From: Nostoc sp. B(2019) | GTDB lineage: Bacteria; Cyanobacteriota; Cyanobacteriia; Cyanobacteriales; Nostocaceae | Reading direction: 5' to 3' | NCBI RefSeq assembly: GCF_010091925.1 | Contig: NZ_WVID01000019.1 | Location: 90,896 to 154,895, forward strand | DNA: 64,000 nt | Shown here: positions 55,656-63,953 of the stretch, piece after piece | How the letters are laid out: each line of letters begins with the position of its first letter | Numbering within the stretch: position 1 is the stretch's first letter | Translations under genes and position numbers: made by a program | Notes under the pieces: model-generated | Seen by the model: only the letters and a program-made list of their open reading frames with translations | Databases searched by the model: none | What the model was told of the DNA's origin: nothing

Positions 55656-56558
55656 ATGATAAAGCTAAAATTATTGATTGGAGGAATAGTACTCATCCCG
55701 CTAGTCGCTGTCTTATGTGACCTTGGTTTCAGAAGATTTTGGTTTTCAGAACGCTCAGACCATCAAACATTAGTCAAAAAACCAGAACAACTCAGTGCCA
55801 GCGCGGTGAGCAATCAGCATAGTTTGGCATCTAATAAAGCTATTGTTGCACAAGTGAACAGTTACATCTTTACAGTCCCTAATGAGTTTCAGGGAAAAAT
55901 CATTCAGCAGGCACAGCTGAGTAAACCAGACAAAGTTATTGCACTGACTTTTGATGATGGCCCCGCACCTAAATACACGCAACAAGTGTTGCAAATCCTG
56001 AAGCAACAAAATATTAAAGCAACGTTCTTCTGTGTGGGAGAGATGGTGCATTATTTTCCCCAAATTGCCAAGCTAGAGGTAGCCGATGGCCACGCGATTG
56101 GTAATCATACGTGGCATCACTGGTATCGGCATATGAACCTGTCTGTTGCTGCGCGTGAGATTGAGTCCACCGCAACAGCTATTTACCAAATTATGGGAGT
56201 AAAAACTTTTCTGTTTCGTCCGCCTTATGGCATCCTCAACAATGGTGTAGCTGATTACGCTCAAAAGAATAATTACGCTGTTCTCATGTGGTCAGATGAC
56301 TCGATCGACTATCGCCGTCCTCCAGTATCCAGACTCGTCAATAATGTGCTGAAGGACGCAAAGCCTGGTGGCATAGTACTGATGCATGATGGTGGTGGCG
56401 ATCGCTCACGCACTGTTAAGGCTTTACCACAAATTATCGCTTCACTCAAACAGCGTGGTTATCGGTTTGTAACCATACCAGAATTGTTAGAAATACAGGA
56501 ACAAAAAACACCGTTGGTAACAACAGCACAGTTTCATAAAGGGAATAAAGGTACATAA
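55656..56558 (+). CDS. Membrane-anchored polysaccharide deacetylase (NodB domain)
   Basis: 300 residues. TM anchor at residues 4-24 (LKLLIGGIVLIPLVAVLCDL), linker, then a complete NodB domain (carbohydrate esterase family 4). Motif 1 is ALTFDDGPAPKYTQQVL, motif 2 with metal His GNHTWHHW, motif 3 FRPPYGILN, motif 4 WSDDSIDYRRP and motif 5 VLMHDGGGDRSRTV. It deacetylates cell-wall or extracellular polysaccharide, which could change surface charge and metal binding. That link is inference. Confidence 0.9.
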   Translation: MIKLKLLIGGIVLIPLVAVLCDLGFRRFWFSERSDHQTLVKKPEQLSASAVSNQHSLASNKAIVAQVNSYIFTVPNEFQGKIIQQAQLSKPDKVIALTFDDGPAPKYTQQVLQILKQQNIKATFFCVGEMVHYFPQIAKLEVADGHAIGNHTWHHWYRHMNLSVAAREIESTATAIYQIMGVKTFLFRPPYGILNNGVADYAQKNNYAVLMWSDDSIDYRRPPVSRLVNNVLKDAKPGGIVLMHDGGGDRSRTVKALPQIIASLKQRGYRFVTIPELLEIQEQKTPLVTTAQFHKGNKGT

Positions 56559-56698
56559 AATATCAACTCATTACTTTACCTGATGCAAGCTATCTGTATT
56601 CTTTTTTTATACAAATTATCTTGTTTTAATTACTTACTTCTAAATTTAGATTAAACATTCTTGAGAAAATACTCAAACATCCATATATACATATCAAG

Positions 56699-56716
56699 AT
56701 GAAATTAAGATGAAAT
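56699..56716 (+). promoter_or_regulatory. CopR-type box, class B, before the flavodoxin gene
   Basis: Perfect ATGAAAT-TAAG-ATGAAAT, then exactly 35 nt to CATTAGG (56752) with TACAAT as the -10 candidate. The gap 56559-56960 shows nothing else. Confidence 0.72.
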
Positions 56717-56960
56717 AATTATCAGCCGTTGGAAATAAATTACAATCATGCCATTAGGGAGATGAAGTTTACCCTTGGAACCTCTTAAGTTGAGGCGAGA
56801 AAGTTTTGTCATCAGATGTGTATGGCGATAGCATAAATTATTTACCCTTTTGCTTAGTATAAGGTGATAGTACGCAGATACGACAGCGGCTTCAAACTAG
56901 AGTAGTGACCGCATAAACACAACGCAAAACAATCACTACAAGGAAAATTAAGGAGGGAGA

Positions 56961-57473
56961 ATGGCTAATATTGGTTTATTTTTCGGCACTCAAACAGGTA
57001 ATACTCAAACTGAAGCGGAAACAATTCAAAAGGAATTTGGTGGAGAAGACGTAGTAACGTTAAATGACATTTCACAAGCTGAACCAAATGATTTTAAGGA
57101 TTACAGTTATATCATCATCGGTTGCCCTACCTGGAATATTGGTGAATTGCAAAGTGATTGGGAAGATTTCTATGATGAGCTAGATAACATTGACTTTAGT
57201 GGCAAAAAAGTTGCTTATTTTGGAGCAGGCGATCAGGTTGGTTATCCTGACAGTTTTCAAGATGCAATAGGGATTATAGAAGAAAAAATTTCAGAAAAGG
57301 GTGGTGAAACAGTTGGCTATTGGTCAATAGATGGTTATGAATTTAGTGAATCTAAAGCCGTCCGCGATGGTAAATTTGTAGGTTTAGCGCTTGATGAGGA
57401 TAATCAATCTGATTTAACGAATGAACGAATTAAAGCTTGGGTCGCTCAACTTAAGCAAGAGTTTGGTTTATAA
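56961..57473 (+). CDS. isiB: Long-chain flavodoxin
   Basis: 170 residues, the usual length of cyanobacterial flavodoxin. FMN phosphate loop FFGTQTGNTQTEAE, isoalloxazine loops PTWNIGELQSDW and FGAGDQVGYPDSF, and the long-chain insert near ETVGYWSIDGYEFSES. It replaces ferredoxin as electron carrier under iron limitation or stress. GGAGGG precedes the ATG. In this island it is isolated from isiA and has a class B metal box, so it probably protects electron transport when excess copper damages iron-sulfur proteins. Confidence 0.94.
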   Translation: MANIGLFFGTQTGNTQTEAETIQKEFGGEDVVTLNDISQAEPNDFKDYSYIIIGCPTWNIGELQSDWEDFYDELDNIDFSGKKVAYFGAGDQVGYPDSFQDAIGIIEEKISEKGGETVGYWSIDGYEFSESKAVRDGKFVGLALDEDNQSDLTNERIKAWVAQLKQEFGL

Positions 57474-57540
57474 AAGGTATAAAGTCTCGCATTGAACAGG
57501 CGCAGTTCTGAACTAGCCTTCTCACTCAAGCTTATTTAAC

Positions 57541-58878
57541 TTAGGTAACGTTGATAATCATTGTTAAGCCACCCCCACCTTCCACCTCAACGTTATCGTT
57601 TGTTGCGTGATGGGCAATGTGGCAATGTAGCAACCATTTACCCTTTTCACGAGCTGTCCAAATTACGTCGTAGCGTTCACCGGGAGCTACATTGATAGTA
57701 TCCTTTTCAATTTGGGCAGTGGCCGGTAGGAGATTGCCATCTGTTTCAATAATTTTGAATGGGCCACCATGAATATGCATTGGGTGGATGAAGGCATTAT
57801 TTGAGCCAATGAAGCGGAAGCGGATTTTTTGACCAATTTTGGCGTTTATAGTTTGGGTAGAGGGATAAGCTTTACCATTAATCGTGAAGAAGTTAGGCAT
57901 TAGCCCTTCCATCGGCATTGCTGGGAAGGTGTAGCCTTGCTTTACTGTCCACTCTTGAAGCTGAACCACAAAGTCTTGATCGTAGGTAGGAGTTTCTGGT
58001 TTATTCTTGGGATCGATAATTAATGCACCGTACATCCCTAAAGTTTGCTGGCGGTCTACATCTTTGTGAGAGTGGTAAAAGTAAGTGCCTGCTTGCTTAA
58101 CAGTGAATTCGTAGATATAGCTTGCACCAGGTGCAATTGGCTTTTGGGTAACATCGGCTGGCCCGTCCATATTGTTAGGTAAAATCATGCCATGCCAATG
58201 TACTGTCGTTGGTTCTGGTAAGTTGTTCTTGACTACAATCCGGACACGATCGCCTTCAGTAACTCGAATCTGCGGCCCCGGAACTTGACGGTTGAAAGCA
58301 TAAGCAGCTACCTGAACATTTGGTAAAATATTCCATTTGATCAAAGAAGCATCAAGGTTAAAGACCTTCACACCATTCTCTAGCTTAGGCGTTAGAGTCT
58401 GATCCCCCCGTGCATCAACAGGGGCAGTGTAGGCTATCTTTGTCAAGTCTACTGCTGCCATGTCTGCCATTGCTTCCATACTCATATCAGAGGTCATAAT
58501 CATTCCTGGGGGCATGACTAAACCATTCATTTGAGTGACACTACTCATGGGTGCAGGCGATAGCGATGATATTGGAGTCGGAAATTTGGTGCCACTCATA
58601 TTCGTCCCAGGCATTGACTTGTTGTCGTTATTCATATTCATCCCAGGCATGGATTGGTTGCCCATATTCATTCCCGGCATGGACTCAGGCTGCATATTCC
58701 TAGCACTCATGGTAAAGTTGCCGTAGAGTGCGGCGATAAAAACACCAAATGCTAAGGCTAATAGTGTTAACAGCGTTACTGCTAGAAGTTGCGATCGCGT
58801 TGCTTTGGGTTTCATTGACATACTTGCGTGCGAATCGGCAGCAGAAGAATTCATATCTATATTTCGACGGGTTTTCAT
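57541..58878 (-). CDS. Multicopper oxidase with Met-rich N-terminus
   Basis: 445 residues. TM or signal anchor (LLAVTLLTLLALAFGVFIAA), a Met-rich region with MPGMNMGNQSMPGMNMNN, then cupredoxin domains. Copper ligands: TVHWHGMILPNN, YFYHSHKD, HPMHIHGG and LLHCHIAHH. Two recognisable cupredoxin domains (about 310 residues) suggest a small two-domain or CueO/CopA-like oxidase. Cu(I) oxidation in the periplasm would be the protective reaction. It is preceded by the DUF4396 gene with a 2-nt gap, so both are cotranscribed. Confidence 0.9.
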   Translation of the reverse strand: MKTRRNIDMNSSAADSHASMSMKPKATRSQLLAVTLLTLLALAFGVFIAALYGNFTMSARNMQPESMPGMNMGNQSMPGMNMNNDNKSMPGTNMSGTKFPTPISSLSPAPMSSVTQMNGLVMPPGMIMTSDMSMEAMADMAAVDLTKIAYTAPVDARGDQTLTPKLENGVKVFNLDASLIKWNILPNVQVAAYAFNRQVPGPQIRVTEGDRVRIVVKNNLPEPTTVHWHGMILPNNMDGPADVTQKPIAPGASYIYEFTVKQAGTYFYHSHKDVDRQQTLGMYGALIIDPKNKPETPTYDQDFVVQLQEWTVKQGYTFPAMPMEGLMPNFFTINGKAYPSTQTINAKIGQKIRFRFIGSNNAFIHPMHIHGGPFKIIETDGNLLPATAQIEKDTINVAPGERYDVIWTAREKGKWLLHCHIAHHATNDNVEVEGGGGLTMIINVT

Positions 58879-58880
58879 AG

Positions 58881-59864
58881 TTACATTCCTTCCATAGCCT
58901 GGTCTGTGTCAGCATGGGATGCAGGTACTTTATCGGAAGTTGCTGTAATTTCTTCTCTTTCAGCAGCTAAACTGTGACCACCTTTACCTAATGCCCGGAC
59001 GGTTCGCATCCCATGTTTTAGACCAACAGCAACGAGCCACATATTGACGGGAAAAGCAACTACAAATCCTACTACAGTTGCCAAAGACATCACACCCCAG
59101 AACCGAATTGAGGTTGCCTCCACCGCTGTCATATCATGGCTCATCAGGATCACCATCACTGGAATCATTCCCGCCATCACTGCATTCATTGAGAGCCATT
59201 CCGGCATAAAAGAACGCCGGACGGCTTTGAGATATGAACCACCCAGCATATCTTTCATAAACAAAGATTGAAAAACAAACAGCCCAAAAGCAAAACCGAA
59301 AAAATACTCAGAAATTACATCAAGCCACATGGGTAGTCCGAGGGTCATGGTAATTGCAGCAGCAACGATAATTCCCGTTGCATCACCAGCTAAACAGTGA
59401 ATTGTCGAACCAACAGTCTGTTTCCACAATGGTTTGACAAATTCCTCATGCTGCATTGGAGCTGGTTCCTTACAAGACAGAATGTACAGCGCTGCGCCAA
59501 TTACTCCTGTGTAGAGAGTCACTAATAGCCATCCCCACTTCATTACAGTTAGTTCAGGATTACTGGTGAACGCATCCCAGGCTACATAGACCACTGAGAG
59601 GACTGTCAGACTAAACCAAACAATCAAAACACTATCAATCAAAGCAGAGCTTTTGAAGTTTGCCTCATTCATGCCAGACATATTCATGCTGGGCATATTT
59701 GAGTTGATCGCAGGCTGAAATACAGGGGGGCTTTGAGCAATAGAATTGGGAATGCTCTCAATAGAATTAGGTGACTTTTGACTTACTCCCAAGCGTGGCG
59801 TTATTAGCACTAATCCTAGAGTTAGTGTCAATAAAACTATCCTTAAAATTGATTTGGAGCGCAT
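58881..59864 (-). CDS. DUF4396 membrane protein with Met-rich N-terminus
   Basis: 327 residues. Signal-like N-terminus, Met-rich MPSMNMSGMNEANF, then about seven TM. The DUF4396 signature is STIHCLAGDATGIIVAAAIT and SEYFFGFAFGLFVFQSLFM. The C-terminal tail is soluble. Conserved Cys, His and Asp in HCLAGDA and Met-rich ends in both this and the adjacent oxidase suggest joint handling of copper, which is inference. No CopR-type box lies in the 193 nt upstream; it may be read from the 60058 gene's promoter. Confidence 0.82.
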   Translation of the reverse strand: MRSKSILRIVLLTLTLGLVLITPRLGVSQKSPNSIESIPNSIAQSPPVFQPAINSNMPSMNMSGMNEANFKSSALIDSVLIVWFSLTVLSVVYVAWDAFTSNPELTVMKWGWLLVTLYTGVIGAALYILSCKEPAPMQHEEFVKPLWKQTVGSTIHCLAGDATGIIVAAAITMTLGLPMWLDVISEYFFGFAFGLFVFQSLFMKDMLGGSYLKAVRRSFMPEWLSMNAVMAGMIPVMVILMSHDMTAVEATSIRFWGVMSLATVVGFVVAFPVNMWLVAVGLKHGMRTVRALGKGGHSLAAEREEITATSDKVPASHADTDQAMEGM

Positions 59865-60057
59865 ATTTACCTTTGAATTTACAGCAAGCCACTTCTTAAA
59901 AAGCGTCTTTCATTAAGGAGTACTAGCTGGATATAAAAATCAGGTTTGAATCTTGGTAGGTATACTAAGCCTCTAGGCTTTGTTAACCGAGCTTTGGACT
60001 AATCTGGATTTTCAGAAATCAAATAGAAATCCTATATACTCTTGTCAGTAGCAAAAA

Positions 60058-61401
60058 TTAGCGCAAGGTGAAAAACTCTTCCGCAGCTGAAGGATGAATA
60101 CCAATTGTTGCATCAAAATCTTTTTTAGTGATACCTGTCCGAATAGCAAGTCCAAGACATTGAATAATCTCAGCAGCGTATTCACCGACCATATGAGCGC
60201 CGAGTACCCTGTCTGATTTGTTATCAACTACTAATTTAATCATAGTTTTCTGTTCCGGTTCAGCAATGGCATCGAAAAGAGGTTGAAACCTTTGGGAATA
60301 GCAGCGTATTGATTCTCCAAATTTTTCGCGTGCTTTAGCTTCAGCCAAGCCAACCGTAGCCGCTTCCGGTCTAGAAGAAAGTGCTGAGGGAATGCACTCT
60401 AAATTCACAGTTCGGGGCTGATTACCAAACACAGTGTCAGCAAAGGCACGACCTGTGGCAATGGCGACAGGAGTCCAATGGGGTCGGTCAGTGCAATCTC
60501 CAACAGCAAAAATATTAGCCTGAGTAGTACGGCTGTATTCATCTACTGCAATCGCTCCTTGTTTGACTTGAACACCCGCTTTTTCTAAATTAAGACCACT
60601 TAAATTAGGAACTCGACCTATGGCGCTAAGAACGGTATTTACAGTTATACTATCTTGTTCATTTCCTAATAAACTCAAAAGGAAACTATCTTGAACTTTT
60701 TCAATTTTTTCGACAACAGTATTGCAGAAAATTTGAATGCCATTCTTCATCATACTTTCTTGAACTGTAGTTCTAATATCTTCATCTCGACCTGGTAAAA
60801 TCCGGTCTTCCGGTACTATTAAAGTAACCTTTGAAATCAACCCATTTAGGCTTCCAGCAAACTTCACTGCTATCTGGTCACTACCAATAATCGCAATATG
60901 CTCCGGTTGCTGCTTGATTTCAAACATCTGACGTGTAGTAATAGCATATTCAATTCCTGGAATTTCGGGTTTTACAGCTTCTCCACCTACAGCAATCAAG
61001 ATTTTATTGGCAGTAATCTGGTGTCCCCCAACATCCAAAGTATGAGAATCTAAAAATCTTGTCTCTCCGTAAATTAGGCTTACCCCTGCTTCTTGAAGAT
61101 GCTGAATATGTAATTTATTCAGATGTTGGATCGCTCGGTCTTTAGCTGTCATAAATTTATGCCAGTCAATGCGGTCACTCACTTTATCCCAACCATATTC
61201 GTCAGCATCTTCAAAAACATGGGAAAAACTAGCAGCATATGCCATTAGTTTCTCTGGAATACAGCCATGAATTACACATGTGCCACCTACCTGGTCGCGT
61301 TCGGAAATTAACACACGAGCACCATGAGCAGCAGATTGTCTAGCGGCAGCAACACCTCCTGGCCCTGCGCCAATTACAAAGAGGTCATAATCAAAGCTCA
61401 T
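60058..61401 (-). CDS. Glutathione-reductase-like flavoprotein disulfide reductase
   Basis: 447 residues of the pyridine nucleotide-disulfide oxidoreductase family. FAD site GAGPGGVAAARQS, redox Cys pair C42/C47 in GGTCVIHGCIPEKLM, second FAD site ANIFAVGDCTDRPHW, and C-terminal His-Glu pair HPSAAEEFFTLR as in glutathione reductase. The NADPH-binding GGGYIAVEFAG is changed to GSDQIAVKFAGSLNGL, so cofactor use may differ. A CopR-type box upstream supports a role in thiol repair under metal stress. It is a paralog, not obviously the housekeeping Gor. Confidence 0.88.
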   Translation of the reverse strand: MSFDYDLFVIGAGPGGVAAARQSAAHGARVLISERDQVGGTCVIHGCIPEKLMAYAASFSHVFEDADEYGWDKVSDRIDWHKFMTAKDRAIQHLNKLHIQHLQEAGVSLIYGETRFLDSHTLDVGGHQITANKILIAVGGEAVKPEIPGIEYAITTRQMFEIKQQPEHIAIIGSDQIAVKFAGSLNGLISKVTLIVPEDRILPGRDEDIRTTVQESMMKNGIQIFCNTVVEKIEKVQDSFLLSLLGNEQDSITVNTVLSAIGRVPNLSGLNLEKAGVQVKQGAIAVDEYSRTTQANIFAVGDCTDRPHWTPVAIATGRAFADTVFGNQPRTVNLECIPSALSSRPEAATVGLAEAKAREKFGESIRCYSQRFQPLFDAIAEPEQKTMIKLVVDNKSDRVLGAHMVGEYAAEIIQCLGLAIRTGITKKDFDATIGIHPSAAEEFFTLR

Positions 61402-61463
61402 AAATTATTAATTCAGTTTCTAAGACACTATATTTCCCTATATTTTTAGCTTTCCACACAGTG

Positions 61464-61481
61464 ATGAAATTAATATGAAAT
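61464..61481 (-). promoter_or_regulatory. CopR-type box of the disulfide reductase gene
   Basis: ATGAAAT-TAAT-ATGAAAT. On the minus strand TAAAAATATAGG starts 15 nt later, 63 bp from the start codon. Confidence 0.75.
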
Positions 61482-61520
61482 CCTAGAAATTTTAATTAAA
61501 AAATAGTTATGCATATTCAA

Positions 61521-61538
61521 ATGAAATCAGCATGAAAT
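61521..61538 (+). promoter_or_regulatory. CopR-type box, class B, before the copper-storage gene
   Basis: ATGAAAT-CAGC-ATGAAAT, identical to the copy at 18562, then exactly 35 nt to CATTAGGTAGACGCAAGC. On the minus strand TATTTT also lies at 15 nt, so it may serve both directions. Confidence 0.75.
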
Positions 61539-61676
61539 TTCCTTATGTCATTAGTAATAAATATTTCTTGTACCATTAGGTAGACGCAAGCATATTAGTT
61601 ATTTTTTAATCTGAGAGCGCAGAGGCATAAATACTGTCTCATGTGAAATTTACGACTTTAAATCGGAGGTATAATT

Positions 61677-62030
61677 ATGACGACAGCTCAATCTCACCAA
61701 TCCTTACTTGAAACTTGCATAGAGGCTTGCTTTGATTGCCTACGCGATTGCGAAAACTGTGCTGATGCCTGCTTAAGTGGCAATATGGTACAGATGATGG
61801 CTCAATGTATCAAGCTGTGCCGAGACTGTGCTGATACTTGCGCTCTGTGTGCCCGTTTTATGTCTCGCAATTCGCCTCTTCATGCTCAGATGTGCGGAGT
61901 CTGTGCTGAAGCTTGCGATCGCTGTGCCAGTGAATGTGAAAAACACGACAGCGACCACTGCAAACGCTGTGCTGCATCTTGCCGTCGCTGCGCCGAGTCT
62001 TGTCGCCAAATGGCTACAGCTATGGCGTAA
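61677..62030 (+). CDS. Four-helix-bundle copper-storage protein (Csp/DUF326)
   Basis: 117 residues with 21 Cys, mostly as CxxxC and CxxC along four helices: CIEACFDCLRDCENCADAC, CIKLCRDCADTCALC, CGVCAEACDRCASEC and CKRCAASCRRCAESC. This is the Csp fold, in which Cys line the bundle core and hold many Cu(I) ions. No signal peptide, so a cytosolic Csp3-like store. GGAGG lies before the ATG. A class B box upstream ties it to the copper response. Confidence 0.93.
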   Translation: MTTAQSHQSLLETCIEACFDCLRDCENCADACLSGNMVQMMAQCIKLCRDCADTCALCARFMSRNSPLHAQMCGVCAEACDRCASECEKHDSDHCKRCAASCRRCAESCRQMATAMA

Positions 62031-62083
62031 GTATCTGTAATCGCTGACTGCTGGATTGCAAAATAATTAGAACATATACTACA

Positions 62084-62131
62084 CCATGTATTACGAAGCC
62101 AAGTTATGCCAATCATCCACGTAATACATGG
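62084..62131. repeat. 12-bp inverted repeat
   Basis: CCATGTATTACG (62084-62095) and CGTAATACATGG (62120-62131), perfect, 24-nt spacer. A third partial copy, GTATTACATGG, follows at about 62157. Terminator of the csp gene or a mobile-element end. Confidence 0.55.
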
Positions 62132-62167
62132 AATTCCTCAGAACCACTACCGACGAGTATTACATGG

Positions 62168-62642
62168 TATGAGCAGGAGATAGAGAAGCGATTAGCCCAG
62201 CTACGCCCGTGAGTAGGATTGGAACAGGAATGGAATGTATGGCATTCAGCCATCACATCTCACTTTTTTGAAACGAAGGCAAAAAATATGTAGCTTTAGC
62301 CCAAGAGATTGGCGTAACCGAAAACTCAATAGCAAAGTGGAAAAAAAGATGGACATCTTGTACCATCTTGTCAGAAACCCAGGAGTCTGCGATCGCAAAA
62401 GCTAACGAGGTATTAGGTGTAAACGTAGGCAGACCTAAGAAGTGCAAAAGTACAGAAGCGAGCAAAATCGTCGAAATCAGCGAATGGAGCAAGAACCGAA
62501 AACCCAGTCGTTCAAAGCACCATTACCACACGCAAGTTGCTGAAGAAGCAAAGAGCAGGGGGTTGCCAGCACTATCGCTTAAACAAACATCCCCGAACAC
62601 GATCGCCAAAAGTGGACAAGACCCGAAAAATAGGTCTTTCAA
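62168..62642 (+). pseudogene. Decayed transposase-like helix-turn-helix gene
   Basis: Broken frames read WYEQEIEKRLAQLRP, stop, then QEWNVWHSAITSHFFETKAK, stop, then YVALAQEIGVTENSIAKWKK (a helix-turn-helix), AKANEVLGVNVGRPKKCKS and VAEEAKSRGLPALSLKQ with further shifts to about 62642. The HTH plus RPKK linker resembles the N-terminus of IS630-type or related transposases, without a catalytic part. It runs into the converging recombinase gene end. Confidence 0.5.
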
Positions 62643-63779
62643 TTAAAATCTCGGCAGCACTGTACCCGTGCCCGCACCCTTCTTGGAACGAACATACGTC
62701 TTTGTCGTATCTGTTTTACTATGCCCCAACTGGTCTTGCACTTCAAACAGCGGTTTACTATCCACAGCCCTGGATGCGTGAGAATGCCGCAACCAGTGAC
62801 ACGAGAATTTTACCTTTGCAACCTCAGAAATATCTTGAATCACCCGCTTAATCGCCCTATCGCTCAACGGCAACCCTCTTTTTGCTGGGTCAGGCGACAC
62901 ATTTGGAAAAACTGGTGCGCTATCACGAGCCGTACCTCGATATTTTTTGAAAACGAGCGAAGTGTCGTGGTCTAACCCTATCTCGCGGTACTTCCCACCC
63001 TTTCCTCGAAACTTAATTGTATAGTATCCCCGCTGTCTATCCTCCGGTATGGGGTCGGGATACCACTGAAAGTTATGCCAATATAAACCCGAATAATCCT
63101 CTCTAGGTTTAAGAGGTTCATCACTTGGAACCGTCACTCTACCAACCTCACCAACACGCATCCCGCTGTAAAAAAGCAAACAAAATACCAGCCAGTGAAT
63201 TCCTCCTAAATCCTTAGCAGCCGAAGCCAACTTTGCCATCTCCCAGTCTTCAAGATATCGGTCGGCTTTAGGTAAATTGCTGAAATTTTCGTAAGAAATC
63301 GTACTTGCAATATTCCGTAAAAAATAACCAATACTCTCCCCACTACCGTAACTCCACAAGGAACGCAGCATCAAAATGTGGTTAGATTTGGTATAAGGGG
63401 AAACCTCACCCCAACTATTAATAAAATCGAGTAACTTTGGCTGCTGCACTAATCGTAAATCTGGTATACCTTCAGAGAGTACCCATCTGAGTAATTTTTG
63501 ACCGAAGCTATAGTATTTACGCTTAGTTTGTTCGCGGTTCTGCGACCCAGCCCAAGCCAAAATTAACTCATGATCATTACTAACAGCAGGAGTACGGTAG
63601 TAGTATCGCCTAATAATTTCCTCAACCATTTCAGGAGTCACCTGCTGACTAGTAGCTTTAATTACACTCTGTTGATGGTTGGGAGAAAGAATTTCTACAG
63701 AATTAACACCAGTATCAGCAGCGTCCATATAAAAAAATAGGTTACTTCCCGATAAACACCTAACTTCCTGGAAGTCCAT
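62643..63779 (-). CDS. Tyrosine recombinase/integrase
   Basis: 378 residues from the ATG at 63779 (MDFQEVRCLSG); the frame extends to GTG 63902 and another ATG lies at 63728. A SAM-like core-binding domain covers about residues 60-170. Catalytic residues: Arg in LFYSGMRVGEVGRV, the HxxR box in SCHWLRHSHASRA, His/Gly in DQLGHSKTDTTK and the Tyr nucleophile in TKTYVRSKKG. It performs site-specific recombination, perhaps for resolution or integration of this replicon. Repeated inverted sequences lie upstream at the window end. Confidence 0.9.
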   Translation of the reverse strand: MDFQEVRCLSGSNLFFYMDAADTGVNSVEILSPNHQQSVIKATSQQVTPEMVEEIIRRYYYRTPAVSNDHELILAWAGSQNREQTKRKYYSFGQKLLRWVLSEGIPDLRLVQQPKLLDFINSWGEVSPYTKSNHILMLRSLWSYGSGESIGYFLRNIASTISYENFSNLPKADRYLEDWEMAKLASAAKDLGGIHWLVFCLLFYSGMRVGEVGRVTVPSDEPLKPREDYSGLYWHNFQWYPDPIPEDRQRGYYTIKFRGKGGKYREIGLDHDTSLVFKKYRGTARDSAPVFPNVSPDPAKRGLPLSDRAIKRVIQDISEVAKVKFSCHWLRHSHASRAVDSKPLFEVQDQLGHSKTDTTKTYVRSKKGAGTGTVLPRF

Positions 63780-63953
63780 TTTCAGGAAGCTTTTATATTT
63801 TACGACAACGCAGTGGATATACTGCCGGCACTCTTCGTTAATAATTCCAAAAGCCTGCACAAAAGTAGCAAGATCCTTTCTAGGGTGAAAGACCCAAAAC
63901 ACGGCGGACGATTCCCGAACGGGTTTGTGCTTGAATCACCAATCCCTGATATG

